A stretch of 64,000 bases of DNA. It comes from Brevibacterium limosum (GTDB taxonomy: Bacteria > Actinomycetota > Actinomycetes > Actinomycetales > Brevibacteriaceae). Positions 1 to 9,021 of the stretch are shown here, one piece after another. The stretch's first letter is position 1. Every line of letters begins with the position of its first letter. Location of the stretch: positions 496,001 through 560,000 of the forward strand of contig NZ_CP050154.1 of NCBI RefSeq assembly GCF_011617705.1. The letters run 5' to 3'. The notes beneath the pieces are model-generated. The model did no database searches and was not told where the DNA came from. It saw nothing but the letters and a program-made list of their open reading frames with translations. The position numbers and the translations under genes are program-made.

Positions 1-1579
1 GCTCTCCGACGGCGTCGACGAGTACACGAAGTCCATCGACGAGATCATCAAGGGCTTCGCCGGTTCCGGAGACTCGGGTGAAGGCGGTCTGGGTGACATC
101 ACCAAGGGCGGCAAGGAGCTCGAGAAGGGCGCCGACGGTGTGTCCAAGGGCGCCTCCGGCCTCTCCGACGGATTGCACCAGTACCGCGATGGGCTGAAGG
201 AGGGTGCGGACAAGGCCGATCAGCTGGCCGGGACGAAGCCTGATCTCGACGCGCTCGTGGCTGCCGGCATCATGACAAAGGACGAGGCGGAGCAGGCACG
301 GGCCGAGATGTGCCCGACCGGCACTCCCGATCAGGTCTGCCAGGGCATCGAGCAGGCCTATGCACAGGGGCTGTTCAACGGCACCTCGGGTGGTCTGAAC
401 CAGGCCGTCGACGGGCTCGAGCAGGAGCAGAACGGCTCGTCCCTCCTCGGCGGGTCCGATGAACTCGCCAAGGGTGCTTCGGAACTCTCCGACGGCGTGA
501 CCAAGTTCGTCAAGGGACTCGAGGACGGCCTCGGTGAGCTGACGAAGGGCATGGAGGACATCTCGAAGAACGCTCCGAAGCTGCTCGAGGCCTCGAAGGG
601 ACTGCGTGACGGTGCCGCCGGGGTCGCCGACGGCAACCAGCAGCTCGCCGACGGAATGCCGGCCCTGTCCAAGGGCATCGGCAAGGTCGCCGACGGTTCC
701 TCGGAGCTCTCCGACGGTGCCGGTCAGCTCAGCGATGGGCTGAGCGAATACAGCACCGGCGTCGGCAAGTACACCGACGGCGTCTCCGAAGCCGCGACCG
801 GCACCTCCGAACTCTCAGCAGGCCTCGACAAACTCGATGAGGGTACGGGCAAGTACGCGAAGGGCGTGAGCAAGTTCGCCGACGGCGTCAAGGACGGCGC
901 GGACGAAGTGCCGTCCTACACGGCTCCGGAACGTGACCGCTTGGCCAAGGTCGCCTCGGCGAATATCGAATCCCCGGACACGGACAGCGTCACGGATGTG
1001 CTGGCGGGATCGACGATCGCGCTGCTCATCATGCTTGCCCTGTGGATCGGCGGACTCGTCACCTACACGGTGCTCAAGCCGATCCCGGCATGGGCTCTCC
1101 TCTCGACGAAGTCCTCGTTCGCCGTGTGGGCGCGCGGACTGCTGCCCGGTCTCGTCGTCGGCGTGCTGCAGGCGCTCGTGCTCTCGATCCTCGCGGTCAC
1201 CGTGATGGACATCGACGCGATCCAAGGCTTCGACATCGCAGTGCTCACATTCGTCTCAGCGATCGTGTTCATGATCCTGAACTTCGCACTCGTGGCGTGG
1301 TTCGGGGGAGTGGGCCGGTTCCTCTCGGTCATCGCCGTCGTGCTGGCAGTGGCCGGTCGGACCATCGGGGCGGTGCCGCAGTTCTTCGACTTCGTCGCGC
1401 CGATCCTGCCGCTGACTCCGTCGATGAACGGCTTCGCAGCGATCGCCGCAGGCACCACCGGACAGGCTGCCGCGTACGGCGGACTGCTGGCCTGGGCGGT
1501 CATCGGCATCGTGATGTCGCTGCTGGCCATCGTCCGGGCCCGGACCACGAAGCCCGAAGCCGCCCTCGAAATGGCGTAG
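1..1579 (+). CDS. YhgE/Pip-family membrane protein, C-terminal part (5' end outside window)
   Basis: The reading frame is open from the first bases of the window (frame beginning at base 2), so this is the last 525 residues of a longer protein. The first ~310 residues are an extracytoplasmic stretch made of repeated short units of the type xLSDGxxxLxxG, the helical coil typical of YhgE/Pip (phage infection protein) and related ABC-2-like exporters. Five to six hydrophobic segments follow, beginning with DVLAGSTIALLIMLALWIGG, and a short basic cytoplasmic tail ends the protein. Family members sit in the plasma membrane; some act in type VII-like secretion or as phage receptors, but the substrate here cannot be read from sequence. 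No downstream partner is on the same strand. Confidence 0.85.
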   Translation, partial: LSDGVDEYTKSIDEIIKGFAGSGDSGEGGLGDITKGGKELEKGADGVSKGASGLSDGLHQYRDGLKEGADKADQLAGTKPDLDALVAAGIMTKDEAEQARAEMCPTGTPDQVCQGIEQAYAQGLFNGTSGGLNQAVDGLEQEQNGSSLLGGSDELAKGASELSDGVTKFVKGLEDGLGELTKGMEDISKNAPKLLEASKGLRDGAAGVADGNQQLADGMPALSKGIGKVADGSSELSDGAGQLSDGLSEYSTGVGKYTDGVSEAATGTSELSAGLDKLDEGTGKYAKGVSKFADGVKDGADEVPSYTAPERDRLAKVASANIESPDTDSVTDVLAGSTIALLIMLALWIGGLVTYTVLKPIPAWALLSTKSSFAVWARGLLPGLVVGVLQALVLSILAVTVMDIDAIQGFDIAVLTFVSAIVFMILNFALVAWFGGVGRFLSVIAVVLAVAGRTIGAVPQFFDFVAPILPLTPSMNGFAAIAAGTTGQAAAYGGLLAWAVIGIVMSLLAIVRARTTKPEAALEMA

Positions 1580-1901
1580 TCGCGCGGGGTGCGGGTCGGC
1601 GCGGTAAGGCGCCCCCTCGCGCGTTGTGTCACGGTGCTTCGTGACGGCGGAGCGGCCGTGCGCGGCCCGTAGCGGCGGCCGAGACCGTTTCGGTACACCC
1701 TTTTCTGAAATGCTCACTTTCCTCCATGTGCATTACAGAGAAGGGTGTACCGAAACTCGCCTCGTGCATTGCGCGGCGCGGAGTTCGGCAATTGCCGCGG
1801 GTGGTGTGGGGCGCTGGCGGAACTGGGCCGTCAGCGTCCGCAGAGTCGCGGGTGGGCCGAGAGTTCTCGGCGACTGGCGTCCGGCGAGAGCCTGCGGGGT
1901 G
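1580..1901. other. intergenic region between convergent genes
   Basis: About 320 bases separate the convergent YhgE/Pip and FAD-binding genes. Apart from the long inverted repeat at 1687-1756, nothing gene-like was seen; the short open frames here are antisense or low-quality. Confidence 0.6.
1687..1756. repeat. 26-bp inverted repeat with 18-bp loop
   Basis: The left arm 1687-1712 and right arm 1731-1756 are reverse complements with two mismatches. The arm begins GTTTCGGTACACCCTT. The loop is 18 bases. It lies between two convergent genes, so it could act as a bidirectional terminator, but there is no T-tract and the perfect outer arm looks more like a dispersed palindromic element. It resembles in layout, not clearly in sequence, the palindromes at 36.4, 37.7, 47.7 and 49.5 kb. 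Confidence 0.8.
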
Positions 1902-4193
1902 TCAGAGGAGGTCGAGGATCGCCTCTGCGGCGGCGTGCGAGTCGTGGAGCGTGGCCGCATCGGTGCCGGGGTTCGCGGCGATCGCCAGCCCCCACTGCTT
2001 CGACGACAGTTGGATCGACAGCGCGAAACGGCGCGGGTGGACGTTGCCCTCGACGTCGATCGTGCGATAGGGCCGAGACGTGAGGGCGAGTCCGTTGAGG
2101 AACTTCTCCCGACCATCGTCCAAGGTCAGGCGGGCCGCGGTGAGCTGACCGCGTTCGAGCATTCCGTACAGCAGGACATCGGCTGCACGTGAGACGGAGT
2201 TCGTCGGGGACGCGGCATCGATGACGACGCTGCCCGTGATCGCTCCGGCGGCCTGCGCCGAGGTGACCGTGAAGATCTCCGGCCGCGGCCCCTGCGCCTC
2301 ATTGGTGAGGCCCTGCGCTTCGGCAGGGGAGCTCTCGAACCCGTCCGGGCGTGCGGCGATGCCGGAACTTGCGTTCTCTGCTTCGGCTTCGGGCGCCTCC
2401 GGATTCTCGCGGAGTGCGTCCGGGTTCTCTTCGATGCGCATATCGGGGCCGATGAAGGACACGATTCCCGCCTCGGCGAGGGCGATGAGTTCGGCGATCC
2501 GCTGCGGGGGAGGTCCATCGCAGATGCCGGAGACGAAGCCCTCGAACCAGCCGAGGATCTCCATGTCGATGCTCACGCGGTCGATGTGACCTGCGACGAT
2601 GAGCTCCTTGAGCAGAAGCCGCGACTGCCACAGAACAGTGAAGAGTGCTTTCTCCGGGCTGCCGGTCGGACCTGCCAGAGAGCTGCGCAGGTCGGTGCGC
2701 AGGAAGTCGAGCATCCACTCGTGCAGGGACCCGGGCTCGCCGGGTTCGCGGCTGGTGAAGAGCTCACCTTCGAGCGGGTTGAGCAAGGTGTGCAGGGACA
2801 TGCGGTCGGCGGGATCGGGCACGAGTGCCTCTTCGATCTCCGACCAGGCGAAGGCCTCGCGGGTGACGCGTCCCTGACGGGCGGCATCCTCGGTGGTCGT
2901 GGCGCTCGCCGCTGCAGGAACGGCTGCAGCGGCCCGAGCCTCGGTGGCACCGTCTTCACCCGCTGACTGCGGGTGCGTCTCCTGCCAGGTGCGGCGGGTC
3001 AGGTGGCGCGAGACCGCTTCGCCGATGGCTTCGCGCAGCTGGCCGGGATCATCCGTGAACGCTTCGGGGCGGACCTGGGAGAGCGTGCGATAGTACGCCA
3101 GGCGCAGGTCGGCGAGGATGAGCGGCCACAGCTGATCGTTGAACCGGGCACCGGCCCTGCGGTCCCCGTCGAGGTCCTCGAGCCCGGCGAGCAGCGCGAT
3201 GTTGTCCTTCGTGAAGTACCGCAGCGGCCAGTCTCGGCGCGGGTGTTCGTGACAGATCGGTTTGCTGCGATACGGGATTCCGCGTCGCGAACCCAGCGCC
3301 AGCCGCGGTTCTTCACCGCTGGGCACATAGCGCAGCTGCCCGCCGGGTTCCGGTTCGAAGCGACCGCCGCGTTCATGAGTGAACAGGGTCTGCAGGTCGA
3401 AGTAGTTGAGCCCCATGCCACGGACGACGACCCGCTCACCGGGGGCCACCTCGGCGACGGGGGTCTCCGCGGGCAGGCCCTGCGGCAGGTAGAGCCCGCC
3501 GCCGAGTTCGGCGAATGCGGCGAGGCGGGCGCGCTCCTCCGGCTGGGCGCTGGGAATGTGGCCGACGGCGAGTACGACGGCGCCGGCCACGATCGTCGTG
3601 CCGTTCTGGCAGCGCACGAGCTGTTCGGGAACCATGGCCCGCGATCCCTGAGACGCCGGCTCGGGAAGGTCTATCGTGGGCAGGTCGATGACGGATTCGG
3701 CCCTCGTCGGGTGTTCGATGATCTCGATGAAGTCCGGTGCACCGGTGCGGATGCGCCTGTAGGCATCGCGGAGGTAGCGACCGTAGAGGCTGCGGCTGGG
3801 GAAGGTCGAATGGAGTGGTTCGGTGCCGCCGTTGGCGAGGTACCACTCGCCCATGGACGGCCCAGTCGGTGCTTCGCCGGGGGCGAGGAAGGTGCAGCTG
3901 GAGTCGGGGAAGACGGTCTGCTCGGCGATGGTGGTGTTCATCAGCAGGGACTCGGGCTGGTCGGTGCGCCACACGATGCCCGCACCTGGTGGGTACGGAT
4001 CGATGAGATGGATGGTCAGCGCGGGCTCGGCGGTGCCGTCAGCTGAGCGGCGGGACACGCCGGATCCGCTGCCTGCGGGTTCGGCGCTGTCAGCGAAGCG
4101 TCTCGTCGCCAGCGCCACGAGCCGCTCCAGAACGGTGAGACCCCGCGGTCCGACCCCGATGATCGCGACCGCGGGGACGGGAGATTCGTTCAC
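1902..4193 (-). CDS. FAD/NAD(P)-binding protein (NAD_binding_9 type)
   Basis: 763 residues. The N terminus has a dinucleotide-binding motif (AIIGVGPRGLTVLERL, residues ~10-25), and a second flavoprotein-like motif AVGHIPSAQPEE lies near residue 215. This combination and length match actinobacterial FAD/NAD(P)-binding proteins with the PF13454-type fold, whose substrate is usually unknown; some are related to lysine/ornithine N-oxygenases. There is an Ala/Pro/Thr-rich insertion around residue 420-445 and another near 600-640 that look like linkers. The GTG start at 4193 overlaps the stop of the upstream LCP gene by four bases (GTGA), which implies translational coupling, so the two are cotranscribed. 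No signal peptide is seen, so it is cytoplasmic. Confidence 0.7.
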   Translation of the reverse strand: MNESPVPAVAIIGVGPRGLTVLERLVALATRRFADSAEPAGSGSGVSRRSADGTAEPALTIHLIDPYPPGAGIVWRTDQPESLLMNTTIAEQTVFPDSSCTFLAPGEAPTGPSMGEWYLANGGTEPLHSTFPSRSLYGRYLRDAYRRIRTGAPDFIEIIEHPTRAESVIDLPTIDLPEPASQGSRAMVPEQLVRCQNGTTIVAGAVVLAVGHIPSAQPEERARLAAFAELGGGLYLPQGLPAETPVAEVAPGERVVVRGMGLNYFDLQTLFTHERGGRFEPEPGGQLRYVPSGEEPRLALGSRRGIPYRSKPICHEHPRRDWPLRYFTKDNIALLAGLEDLDGDRRAGARFNDQLWPLILADLRLAYYRTLSQVRPEAFTDDPGQLREAIGEAVSRHLTRRTWQETHPQSAGEDGATEARAAAAVPAAASATTTEDAARQGRVTREAFAWSEIEEALVPDPADRMSLHTLLNPLEGELFTSREPGEPGSLHEWMLDFLRTDLRSSLAGPTGSPEKALFTVLWQSRLLLKELIVAGHIDRVSIDMEILGWFEGFVSGICDGPPPQRIAELIALAEAGIVSFIGPDMRIEENPDALRENPEAPEAEAENASSGIAARPDGFESSPAEAQGLTNEAQGPRPEIFTVTSAQAAGAITGSVVIDAASPTNSVSRAADVLLYGMLERGQLTAARLTLDDGREKFLNGLALTSRPYRTIDVEGNVHPRRFALSIQLSSKQWGLAIAANPGTDAATLHDSHAAAEAILDLL

Positions 4194-6688
4194 CCCTGCT
4201 CGCCGGTTCCGCCGTTGGGTCCGGGGTAGCCGGGGAAGTCGTCACCGGGCTTGAACCCCTTCGGGTAGCACTTGCCTTCGGCGTTGGGCTCACCCGGCGT
4301 CGCCGCTTCGGTGGCGTCCGCCTCGGCGCCGGCCTCATCGGTGGAAGCATCCGCGGAATCGGCGGGTTCGTCGGTGGCCGTGTCCTCAGCGGCGCTGCCC
4401 TCAGCCGAGTCCGCGCTGTCCTCGGACTCCTGGGACTTGCTGCCGTCGTTCGTCGGCTTCGGGGTCTCCTCGCCGTCGGAAGCGCCCTTGACCTCGCCGA
4501 GGATCCAGTCGTGGAGGACGTCGTAGTCGGGATCGTAGGTGGGGGTGACGTCGTTGTTGATCTGCACCGTGGTGACGTCTCCCTTCTGCATCATCATGGC
4601 GAGTTCGATGAACGCCGGGATCTCGTTCTGCGGAATCGAGGTGGCGATGTTCCGCGTCGCGGAGTTCGCGAGCTTCGGATACGCCGTGGCGATCTCCTGC
4701 GGGTCGACCTGCTCGAGCGTGGTCTTGAGCATGCGCTGCTGGCGGCACATGCGGTCGTAGTTGTCGCTGCCTTCGCGGGAGCGGACGTACCAGAGTGCGT
4801 CCTTTCCTTTGAGCGTCTGCGGACCCGGATCGACCCAGCCGTAGACATCGTTCTTCACACCCGACATCGACTTTCCGCCGCCCATGGGGATCGGGCGTTC
4901 GACGTCGATCTTCACTCCGCCGATAGCGTCGACGACGTCTTCGAACCCGGCCATGTCGACCGAGGACCAATAGTCGAGTTTGAGGCCCAGAGAGCCTTCA
5001 ACGGCCTGCATCGTCGCCCACATCCCCGGTTCGAGTCCGTGCGGGTTGCCGATCTGGTCGGGGTTCTGTTCGCCCCACTGCCACACGGCGTTGATGAGGT
5101 CTTGGGACGAGTCACCGGAGGGGCGGAATCCGTCGGGCCAGGCTTCTTCGAGTTCGCTGCCTTCGGGGAAGACCGGGAACGCGAGGTTCCGGGGGACGGA
5201 GATGAGCGCGGCATTGCCGGTCTTCGTGTCGATGGAGGCCACGAGCATCGTGTCCGGGCGGGTGCCCTCACGGTCGTCGCCGTTGTCGCGGCCCATGAGA
5301 AAGACGTTGATGTAGGGCTTGTCCGCCCACAGGTCCTCGGCACTCTCGGACTTCCCGGTGCTGTCGCCGAAGAGGCTGGCCACCGTGTCGGACTGGACCC
5401 TGGCGAAGACGGAGCCGACGCCCAGCGGGATGCCGATGATGAGCGCCAGGGAGACGACGAGGACGCCAGCCAGCTTGTTCTGCCAGGGCCGGTATCGGTG
5501 CCCGCGGCGCAGCCCGAGGTGGGACACGATCATCACGAGGATCCAGATCACGGCCACGAGCACGGCGGCAATGGCGAGGAAGTTCAGCAGCGAGGGACTG
5601 GCGACGACAGTGGCGACCGCGCGAACCGGTCCCTTGACCAGCAGATAGACGAGACCGACGAGCAGAGTGAGAACGAAGAGCCCGAACACGACGAGACCCG
5701 CGGGCCGGAAGCGTGTGCGCAGCAGTCCGACTCCGGGCAGGAGGGTGCTCAGCGAAGTCCAGCCGACGAGGCTGGGGAACGTCTCGCCGAGGCGGGAGGA
5801 ATGACGGCGTGCCCGTCCCGGTGCGCGACCGGTCGACTTCCCGTCGGATGTCGAGTTCGCGCCCTCGGACGTCGTTCCGGCAGATGTTCTCCTGGCAGAG
5901 GCAGCTGTGGTTCCCGCGCCGGCCGCCTTCCGGGCTGCCCGTGCTCCGGACGCCGACTTCCGGCCTCGGCTCCGGGACTCGGCTGAGCGCTGCTGACGGG
6001 CATCGCGGCGCGTCGTCGGAGCGGAGGCTCTGTCGGCACCGTCGTCCGAACGGTCGGAGTCGTGGGAATCCCTCGCCGAGGCGGCCGATTCGTCACCCGC
6101 GAATGTGCGCGGGGCGTCGTGCGCGGAACCACGATGTGATCCGGTGCCCGGTTCGTCTTGTGTGTTCGAGCTTGCTGCGGCGGCCACTCCGGCTGCCGAA
6201 GCCCCACTGGCGGCGGCAGCGCGCAGCATGCGGGCTTCGCGGCGAGTGCGCGGAGCGACAGGGCGCGGTGGCGGAGCGTGCGGCGATCGGGCCGGCGATC
6301 CCTCCCCGCGGCTGCTGTCGCCGAGCCTGTAGCCCGACGAGTCGCCGGATGGGCGAGAGTCTGTCCGAGAGGAGCGGTCGGCACGTGGGTCGGGAGTCCG
6401 CTCGGAGGTTCGGTCGGAATGCTGGCCGGAGTTCGTGCGGGACCCGCGGGGATTCACTGCCGAGGTGGGCCGCTGCTGCGAGTCACCGTGCAGGGAGGCC
6501 GGCCCCTGAGGAGTCGACGGGCGAGAATTCGTCTGCTGTGAGTTCGACTGCGGTGTCGAGTCACTGTCACTGGCGGCGGTGTCGCCGCGGAAGCGAGGGC
6601 GAGAGGAGGCGCGGAGCCGACGACCTGTCTTCCGGGAATCGGGGTCGCTCCCATGCGGTCCGCGCTTGTCAGGGGGAAACTCTGGCAA
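4190..6688 (-). CDS. LytR-CpsA-Psr (LCP) family cell-wall glycopolymer ligase
   Basis: 832 residues with a TTG start at 6688, chosen because GAGGAG lies ten bases upstream. The first ~300 residues are a Ser/Arg/Asp-rich, disordered, strongly basic cytoplasmic region. Three hydrophobic segments follow (about residues 325-440), then the LCP domain with the conserved motifs GTRPDTMLVASID and RSREGSDNYDRMCRQQRML, whose Arg/Asp residues bind polyprenyl pyrophosphate and Mg. The C-terminal ~100 residues are an acidic Asp/Glu/Ser/Ala tail ending in a Gly/Pro patch. LCP enzymes transfer teichoic acid, arabinogalactan or capsule from lipid carriers to peptidoglycan on the outer face of the membrane. 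The very long basic N terminus is unusual compared with the ~300-500 residues of most LCP proteins. Coupled by a 4-base overlap to the downstream FAD-binding gene. Confidence 0.88.
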   Translation of the reverse strand: MPEFPPDKRGPHGSDPDSRKTGRRLRASSRPRFRGDTAASDSDSTPQSNSQQTNSRPSTPQGPASLHGDSQQRPTSAVNPRGSRTNSGQHSDRTSERTPDPRADRSSRTDSRPSGDSSGYRLGDSSRGEGSPARSPHAPPPRPVAPRTRREARMLRAAAASGASAAGVAAAASSNTQDEPGTGSHRGSAHDAPRTFAGDESAASARDSHDSDRSDDGADRASAPTTRRDARQQRSAESRSRGRKSASGARAARKAAGAGTTAASARRTSAGTTSEGANSTSDGKSTGRAPGRARRHSSRLGETFPSLVGWTSLSTLLPGVGLLRTRFRPAGLVVFGLFVLTLLVGLVYLLVKGPVRAVATVVASPSLLNFLAIAAVLVAVIWILVMIVSHLGLRRGHRYRPWQNKLAGVLVVSLALIIGIPLGVGSVFARVQSDTVASLFGDSTGKSESAEDLWADKPYINVFLMGRDNGDDREGTRPDTMLVASIDTKTGNAALISVPRNLAFPVFPEGSELEEAWPDGFRPSGDSSQDLINAVWQWGEQNPDQIGNPHGLEPGMWATMQAVEGSLGLKLDYWSSVDMAGFEDVVDAIGGVKIDVERPIPMGGGKSMSGVKNDVYGWVDPGPQTLKGKDALWYVRSREGSDNYDRMCRQQRMLKTTLEQVDPQEIATAYPKLANSATRNIATSIPQNEIPAFIELAMMMQKGDVTTVQINNDVTPTYDPDYDVLHDWILGEVKGASDGEETPKPTNDGSKSQESEDSADSAEGSAAEDTATDEPADSADASTDEAGAEADATEAATPGEPNAEGKCYPKGFKPGDDFPGYPGPNGGTGEQG

Positions 6689-7063
6689 GTTGTCTACTCC
6701 TCAAAAACTGTCTGCTCGTGCAGTACGGCCCGCTCGCCGTTCTCGTTTCCGGCGCAGGGCACACCGCGGCAATCGGATTTCCGACCGGTGTTCCTGCGGG
6801 AAAATGAGTTCAGACCGCAAAGCACTTCACGCCGATTTTACGCCCGGACATTGATGAATGCTGGAATTCCGGTGTGGGGGAGCGGTACAAAGGGGACGTT
6901 CGGCCCGAATTCGCGCATGTCACAGGGCGACTCGACTATGACGAAGCCCACTCTCGGCGTTCGCGCTTTGCCCTGGATGGCTCCTTTCCCTTAGGCTGTA
7001 TTCCGTAGTGCTGGAGGGTCTGTCACCGCGCATTTCGCCGGAGCGGATCACTGCATTGCAGAT
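6689..7063. other. divergent promoter region between LCP gene and tRNA-Ser
   Basis: About 375 non-coding bases. They carry the LCP ribosome-binding site (6694-6702 region, minus strand) and the tRNA-Ser promoter listed separately. No further gene, repeat or RNA motif was recognised. Confidence 0.55.
6968..6997 (+). promoter_or_regulatory. candidate promoter of tRNA-Ser
   Basis: A -35 box TTGCCC (6968-6973) and a -10 box TAGGCT (6992-6997) are separated by 18 bases, about 65 bases before the mature tRNA-Ser. Identified by hexamer similarity and position only. Confidence 0.4.
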
Positions 7064-7152
7064 GGAGTCGTGGCTGAGCGGCCGAAAGCGTCACCCTGCT
7101 AAGGTGAAGTCCTCCAATAGGGGGACCGTGGGTTCAAATCCCACCGACTCCG
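7064..7152 (+). tRNA. tRNA-Ser (anticodon GCT)
   Basis: An 89-base cloverleaf. The seven-base acceptor stem GGAGTCG pairs with CGACTCC at 7145-7151, followed by discriminator G. The anticodon loop sits in the stretch CACCCTGCTAAGGTG, giving anticodon GCT, and a long variable arm and the T-loop GGTTCAAATCC are present, as expected for class II serine tRNA. CCA is not encoded. Confidence 0.95.
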
Positions 7153-7164
7153 CGTTGTGCCGAG

Positions 7165-7198
7165 CCCCTGCGATCCGAATGAGATCGCAGGGGTTTTT
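7165..7198 (+). terminator. Rho-independent terminator of tRNA-Ser
   Basis: A perfect 11-base stem (7165-7175 with 7183-7193) with a 7-base loop is followed directly by TTTTT. It begins 13 bases after the tRNA. Confidence 0.9.
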
Positions 7199-7274
7199 GC
7201 ATGCCCGACTGTCTTTGCCGGGCCGTGGCATCCGTGTGGGCTCTGTCCTGCACTGACTGTGACTGAGGGCCCGG

Positions 7275-7303
7275 TTCACTTTGAGTCCGGTTTGTCATAC
7301 AAT
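7275..7303 (+). promoter_or_regulatory. promoter with overlapping GntR-type operator for the aldehyde dehydrogenase gene
   Basis: TTCACT (7275-7280) and TACAAT (7298-7303) have ideal 17-base spacing. The -10 is the right half of TTGTCATACAAT (7292-7303), a palindrome (TTGT-CAT-ACAA) that recurs before other genes of the island. A repressor bound here would cover the -10. It lies 170 bases before the ATG. Confidence 0.6.
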
Positions 7304-7472
7304 GCCGGGTAGAGCGTGCCATCGCGCGCGCTGATTCCGCCGAAACGATATCTTGTGGCAGGCCGTGCTCGCGACTGCCGCATCAAACCGCTGTATACGA
7401 CCACCGCGCGACCGATCTGTCGACCAGAACCACCGGACAGCGATCGCGATGACTTCCGAGGAGCCGAATTCA

Positions 7473-8849
7473 ATGTCGAACTATCGCGTCCAGAATCCCG
7501 CGACCGGGCAGGTCCTCGAGACCTTCCCCGAGGCCACGGACGCTGAGATCGAGTCCACCGTCACCGCCGCTCACACCGCGTACCTGACGTGGAAGGACAC
7601 TGATATCCAGGAACGGGCGGGGATCGTGCGCCGAGCCGCGGAGATCTTCCACGAACGCAAGGACGAGCTCGCGAAGACGATCTCTGCCGAGATGGGCAAG
7701 TCCTATGCCGAGTCCGTCGACGAGGTGGAGTTCGCCGCCGACATCATCGACTACTACGGAGTCCACGGTCCCAGCCTGGCCACGGACTATCAGATCCCGT
7801 CGACGATTCCGGGCACTGCTCGGATCGAGGCTCTGCCGATCGGCGCACTGCTGGGTGTGATGCCGTGGAACTTCCCCTACTACCAGGTGGCCCGGTTCGC
7901 GGCCCCGAATCTCGTGCTGGGCAACACGATCATGCTCAAGCACGCCGACATCTGTGGACGTTCGGCGCTGCTCATCGAAGACATCTCCCGCGCCGCCGGT
8001 GTGCCTGAGGGCGGATACTCGCACCTGTTCGCCAACCACGACCAGATTGCTGCGATCGTCGCGGACCCGCGGGTGCAGGGCGTGTCTCTGACCGGATCGG
8101 AACGTGCCGGTGCGATCATCGGGGCCCAGGCCGGCCAGAACCTCAAGAAGGCCGTGCTCGAGCTCGGCGGGATCGATCCGATGGTCGTTCTCGACGCCGA
8201 CGATGTCGCCGCGGTCGCCCGCGAGGCCTGGGAGTTCCGGACGTACAATGCCGGGCAGGTGTGCAATTCGAACAAGCGGCTGATCGTCATGGATGACATC
8301 TATGACGACTTCGTCGCCGAACTCGTCAGGCTCGGCTCCGGGCTCACCCCGGGTGACCCGGCGAACCTCGGTGAGGGCGAGTATGTGCCGCTGTCGTCCC
8401 GTGCTGCCGCGGAGACGGTTGATGCGCAGGTGCGTAAGGCAGTGTCCGAAGGTGCCCGGGTGCTCATCGGCGGGGAGCTGGGTGAGGGTCCGGCTGCGTA
8501 TTATGCGCCGACGGTGCTCGTCGACGTGCCCAGGGATTCCGAGTCGTATGGGGAGGAGATCTTCGGCCCCGTGGCTACCGTGTATCGGGTGGCCAGCGAC
8601 GAGGAGGCTCTCGAACTGGCCAATGATTGCGCCCTCGGACTGGGTGGTTCGGTGTTCTCGACCGATGAGGGGCGTGCCGATCGGGTGGCCGCTCGGTTGG
8701 AGGTCGGGATGACGCACGTGAACACGATTGCCGCGGAGGCTGCGGAGATCCCGTTCGGTGGAGTGAAGCGGTCCGGGTTCGGTCGCGAGATGGGTCCGAT
8801 CGGAATGGGCGAGTTCGTCAACAAGCGCCTCCACTTCATCGCGAAATAG
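7473..8849 (+). CDS. NAD(P)-dependent semialdehyde dehydrogenase (SSADH-like; candidate alpha-ketoglutarate semialdehyde dehydrogenase)
   Basis: 458 residues from ATG 7473, preceded by GAGGAG at a spacing of about ten bases; an in-frame ATG at 7449 is less well placed. It is a full aldehyde dehydrogenase: PWNFP near residue 131, the general base Glu in LELGG (about 230) and the catalytic Cys in NAGQVCNSNKR (about 264). Overall it is closest in style to the short NAD-dependent succinate-semialdehyde dehydrogenases of actinobacteria. Because the gene has the same operator as the hydroxyproline-like genes downstream, the likely role is oxidation of 2,5-dioxovalerate to 2-oxoglutarate, the last step of 4-hydroxyproline breakdown. 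That substrate is inference; succinate semialdehyde remains possible. Confidence 0.85.
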   Translation: MSNYRVQNPATGQVLETFPEATDAEIESTVTAAHTAYLTWKDTDIQERAGIVRRAAEIFHERKDELAKTISAEMGKSYAESVDEVEFAADIIDYYGVHGPSLATDYQIPSTIPGTARIEALPIGALLGVMPWNFPYYQVARFAAPNLVLGNTIMLKHADICGRSALLIEDISRAAGVPEGGYSHLFANHDQIAAIVADPRVQGVSLTGSERAGAIIGAQAGQNLKKAVLELGGIDPMVVLDADDVAAVAREAWEFRTYNAGQVCNSNKRLIVMDDIYDDFVAELVRLGSGLTPGDPANLGEGEYVPLSSRAAAETVDAQVRKAVSEGARVLIGGELGEGPAAYYAPTVLVDVPRDSESYGEEIFGPVATVYRVASDEEALELANDCALGLGGSVFSTDEGRADRVAARLEVGMTHVNTIAAEAAEIPFGGVKRSGFGREMGPIGMGEFVNKRLHFIAK

Positions 8850-8935
8850 ACCCCGTCGGCCGACGCTCGGCCGCCGGCACGGGAGCCGACCGGGCAGAGG
8901 GCTGGTCGAACCGAGAAGCATCCCCTAGACTCAGG

Positions 8936-8966
8936 ATTGTCAGTCAAAATACTGATGACTGACAAT
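8936..8966. promoter_or_regulatory. perfect inverted repeat upstream of the SDR-like gene (candidate operator)
   Basis: ATTGTCAGTC (8936-8945) and GACTGACAAT (8957-8966) are perfect reverse complements around an 11-base AT-rich centre. A TAGACT -10 candidate lies just upstream at 8926-8931, so a protein bound here would block early elongation. The half-site is related to, but longer than, the TTGTCATACAAT operator of this region. Confidence 0.6.
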
Positions 8967-9021
8967 GCAGCACATTGACCGAACGGTTGATGAAACGTCT
9001 GAACCAAGCAAGGAGGTCAGG

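Noticed and set aside
4511..5986. 491-residue open frame on the plus strand
   Set aside because: It is antisense to the LCP gene, has no ribosome-binding site and a composition of low-complexity shadow frames; the LCP motifs on the other strand are decisive.
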